From: Bradyrhizobium sp. CCGB01
GTDB taxonomy: Bacteria; Pseudomonadota; Alphaproteobacteria; Rhizobiales; Xanthobacteraceae
Reading direction: 5' to 3'
Assembly (NCBI RefSeq): GCF_024199795.1
Contig: NZ_JANADK010000001.1
Coordinates: 2,480,001 to 2,544,000 of the forward strand
DNA length: 64,000 nt
The notes below the pieces were generated by a model. The model was given only the letters and a program-made list of their open reading frames with translations, had not been told where the DNA came from and searched no databases. Of this stretch, positions 63,542 through 64,000 are shown piece by piece. The translations under genes were made by a program, and so were the position numbers. Each line of letters opens with the position of its first letter. Position 1 is the first letter of the stretch.

Positions 63542-63833
63542 CAGGATCTCCAGCTCATCTTGTTGGGCGAATCGATCGACGTATTATGCGCCCGAGAGGT
63601 TGGTGCCCGGTTACTTCATCTCGCGACGGCACTCGGTCCCGGGTCCCGCCGCTACGCGTCGGCGCTATGCTGACCCCTGCGGGTGCCTCTTTCGCCGCGT
63701 CCGTGAGTGCTGTTCGCTTTTGCTCCGCCACAGGCCTCTCTTCCATAATTGTGAGACTCCTGTGAAAATCTCGGGCGGTTCTCGTATCATGGCCTGCATC
63801 ATGTTCGCCCAGGTTTTGGCGCGTGCCGCCAGG

Positions 63834-63899
63834 GCCGCACCGGGCTCTCGTGAACCGAGCCGCGCAGCGTCTCGGCCTTGCGGCTTCGATCCCTCGCGC
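63834..63899. repeat. 66-bp direct repeat, copy 2
   Basis: Second copy of the repeat at 61643 (one mismatch). In both places it is followed by a related TCGCTATCACTGCCC ... AACCGGTCT stretch (62167 and 63956), the second running to the window edge. The remainder of 63542-64000 holds no gene that I can support. Confidence 0.85.
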
Positions 63900-64000
63900 C
63901 AGAGCTTTGGTGCTCCTCGCCGGGGGCACTTGGGAAAGGGGCTCGCCTGCGGCGATCGCTATCACTGCCCCGTTCCCGGGTGCCGCTATTGAACCGGTCT

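Noticed and set aside
1..64000. CRISPR array
   Set aside because: No series of regularly spaced direct repeats; only palindromic singletons and one 66-bp pair.

Overview
The window reads as chromosomal DNA of an alphaproteobacterium in the Bradyrhizobium/Rhodopseudomonas group. The reasons are the high GC content, dense alphaproteobacterial housekeeping genes (nadAB with a NadQ-type regulator, tsaC, tag, ygfZ, pyrC-type dihydroorotase, three chemotaxis receptors), TIGR02301 and DUF6894 proteins, and several palindromic intergenic repeats of the kind common in these genomes. The assignment is by protein resemblance only.

Bases 1-32090 are ordinary core genome. nadB (cut by the left edge) and nadA form an operon preceded by two copies of a TATRCTC-N5-GAGTAKA palindrome; a NadQ-like regulator sits at 15.0-16.0 kb. 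Then come an MFS transporter, an acrylyl-CoA reductase-like enzyme, three tandem chemoreceptors, a DUF2339 membrane protein, a ygfZ-tag-HD phosphohydrolase operon, a dihydroorotase, a sulfurtransferase, an ECF sigma factor with a DUF4142 protein and a cupredoxin, NUDIX enzymes, an SRAP DNA-crosslink protein, a CoA transferase pair, a FAD oxidase and tsaC. The core ends at an intact tRNA-Pro(CGG).

Bases 32091-64000 are accessory. 32.1-34.4 kb: a two-gene unit with an AT-richer look encoding an unknown protein and a P-loop ATPase. 34.4-36.1 kb: a tyrosine recombinase, a probable excisionase and a 3' tRNA-Lys(CTT) fragment. 36.2-40.1 kb: a zinc-ribbon protein, a RES-domain toxin-like protein, gene stubs, and a nitrilase-fold protein split by a frameshift. 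40.6-44.0 kb: a four-helix membrane protein and a 922-residue anchored exported protein with a cysteine-rich insert. 44.65-45.69 kb: a divergent diadenylate-cyclase-like protein overlapping a Cap15-like 2TM beta-barrel effector, which looks like a CBASS analogue built on a different cyclase. 46.0-47.0 kb: a nucleotidyltransferase pair resembling a toxin-antitoxin unit.

47.2-55.6 kb is the second striking cluster: acyl-carrier-protein-like protein, XRE regulator, ImmA/IrrE peptidase, thymidylate-synthase-like protein, ADDT-like base-modification protein and MazG-like pyrophosphatase in one tightly overlapping operon behind a 15-bp palindrome. It is flanked by a holo-ACP synthase, a calcineurin phosphoesterase fused to a second thymidylate-synthase-like domain, and a probable PD-(D/E)XK nuclease. 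Together these suggest synthesis and policing of a modified pyrimidine nucleotide, possibly carrying an acyl group. I know of no characterised system with this composition.

55.8-61.4 kb holds a DNA-repair neighbourhood (second SRAP, two zinc-ribbon proteins, Ku, NUDIX, phosphoesterase, stand-alone ATP-dependent DNA ligase). It shares broken paralogous pieces with 36.2-38.1 kb. The window ends with a lysine-rich mini-protein gene and an IS110-family transposase lying between two copies of a 66-bp repeat.
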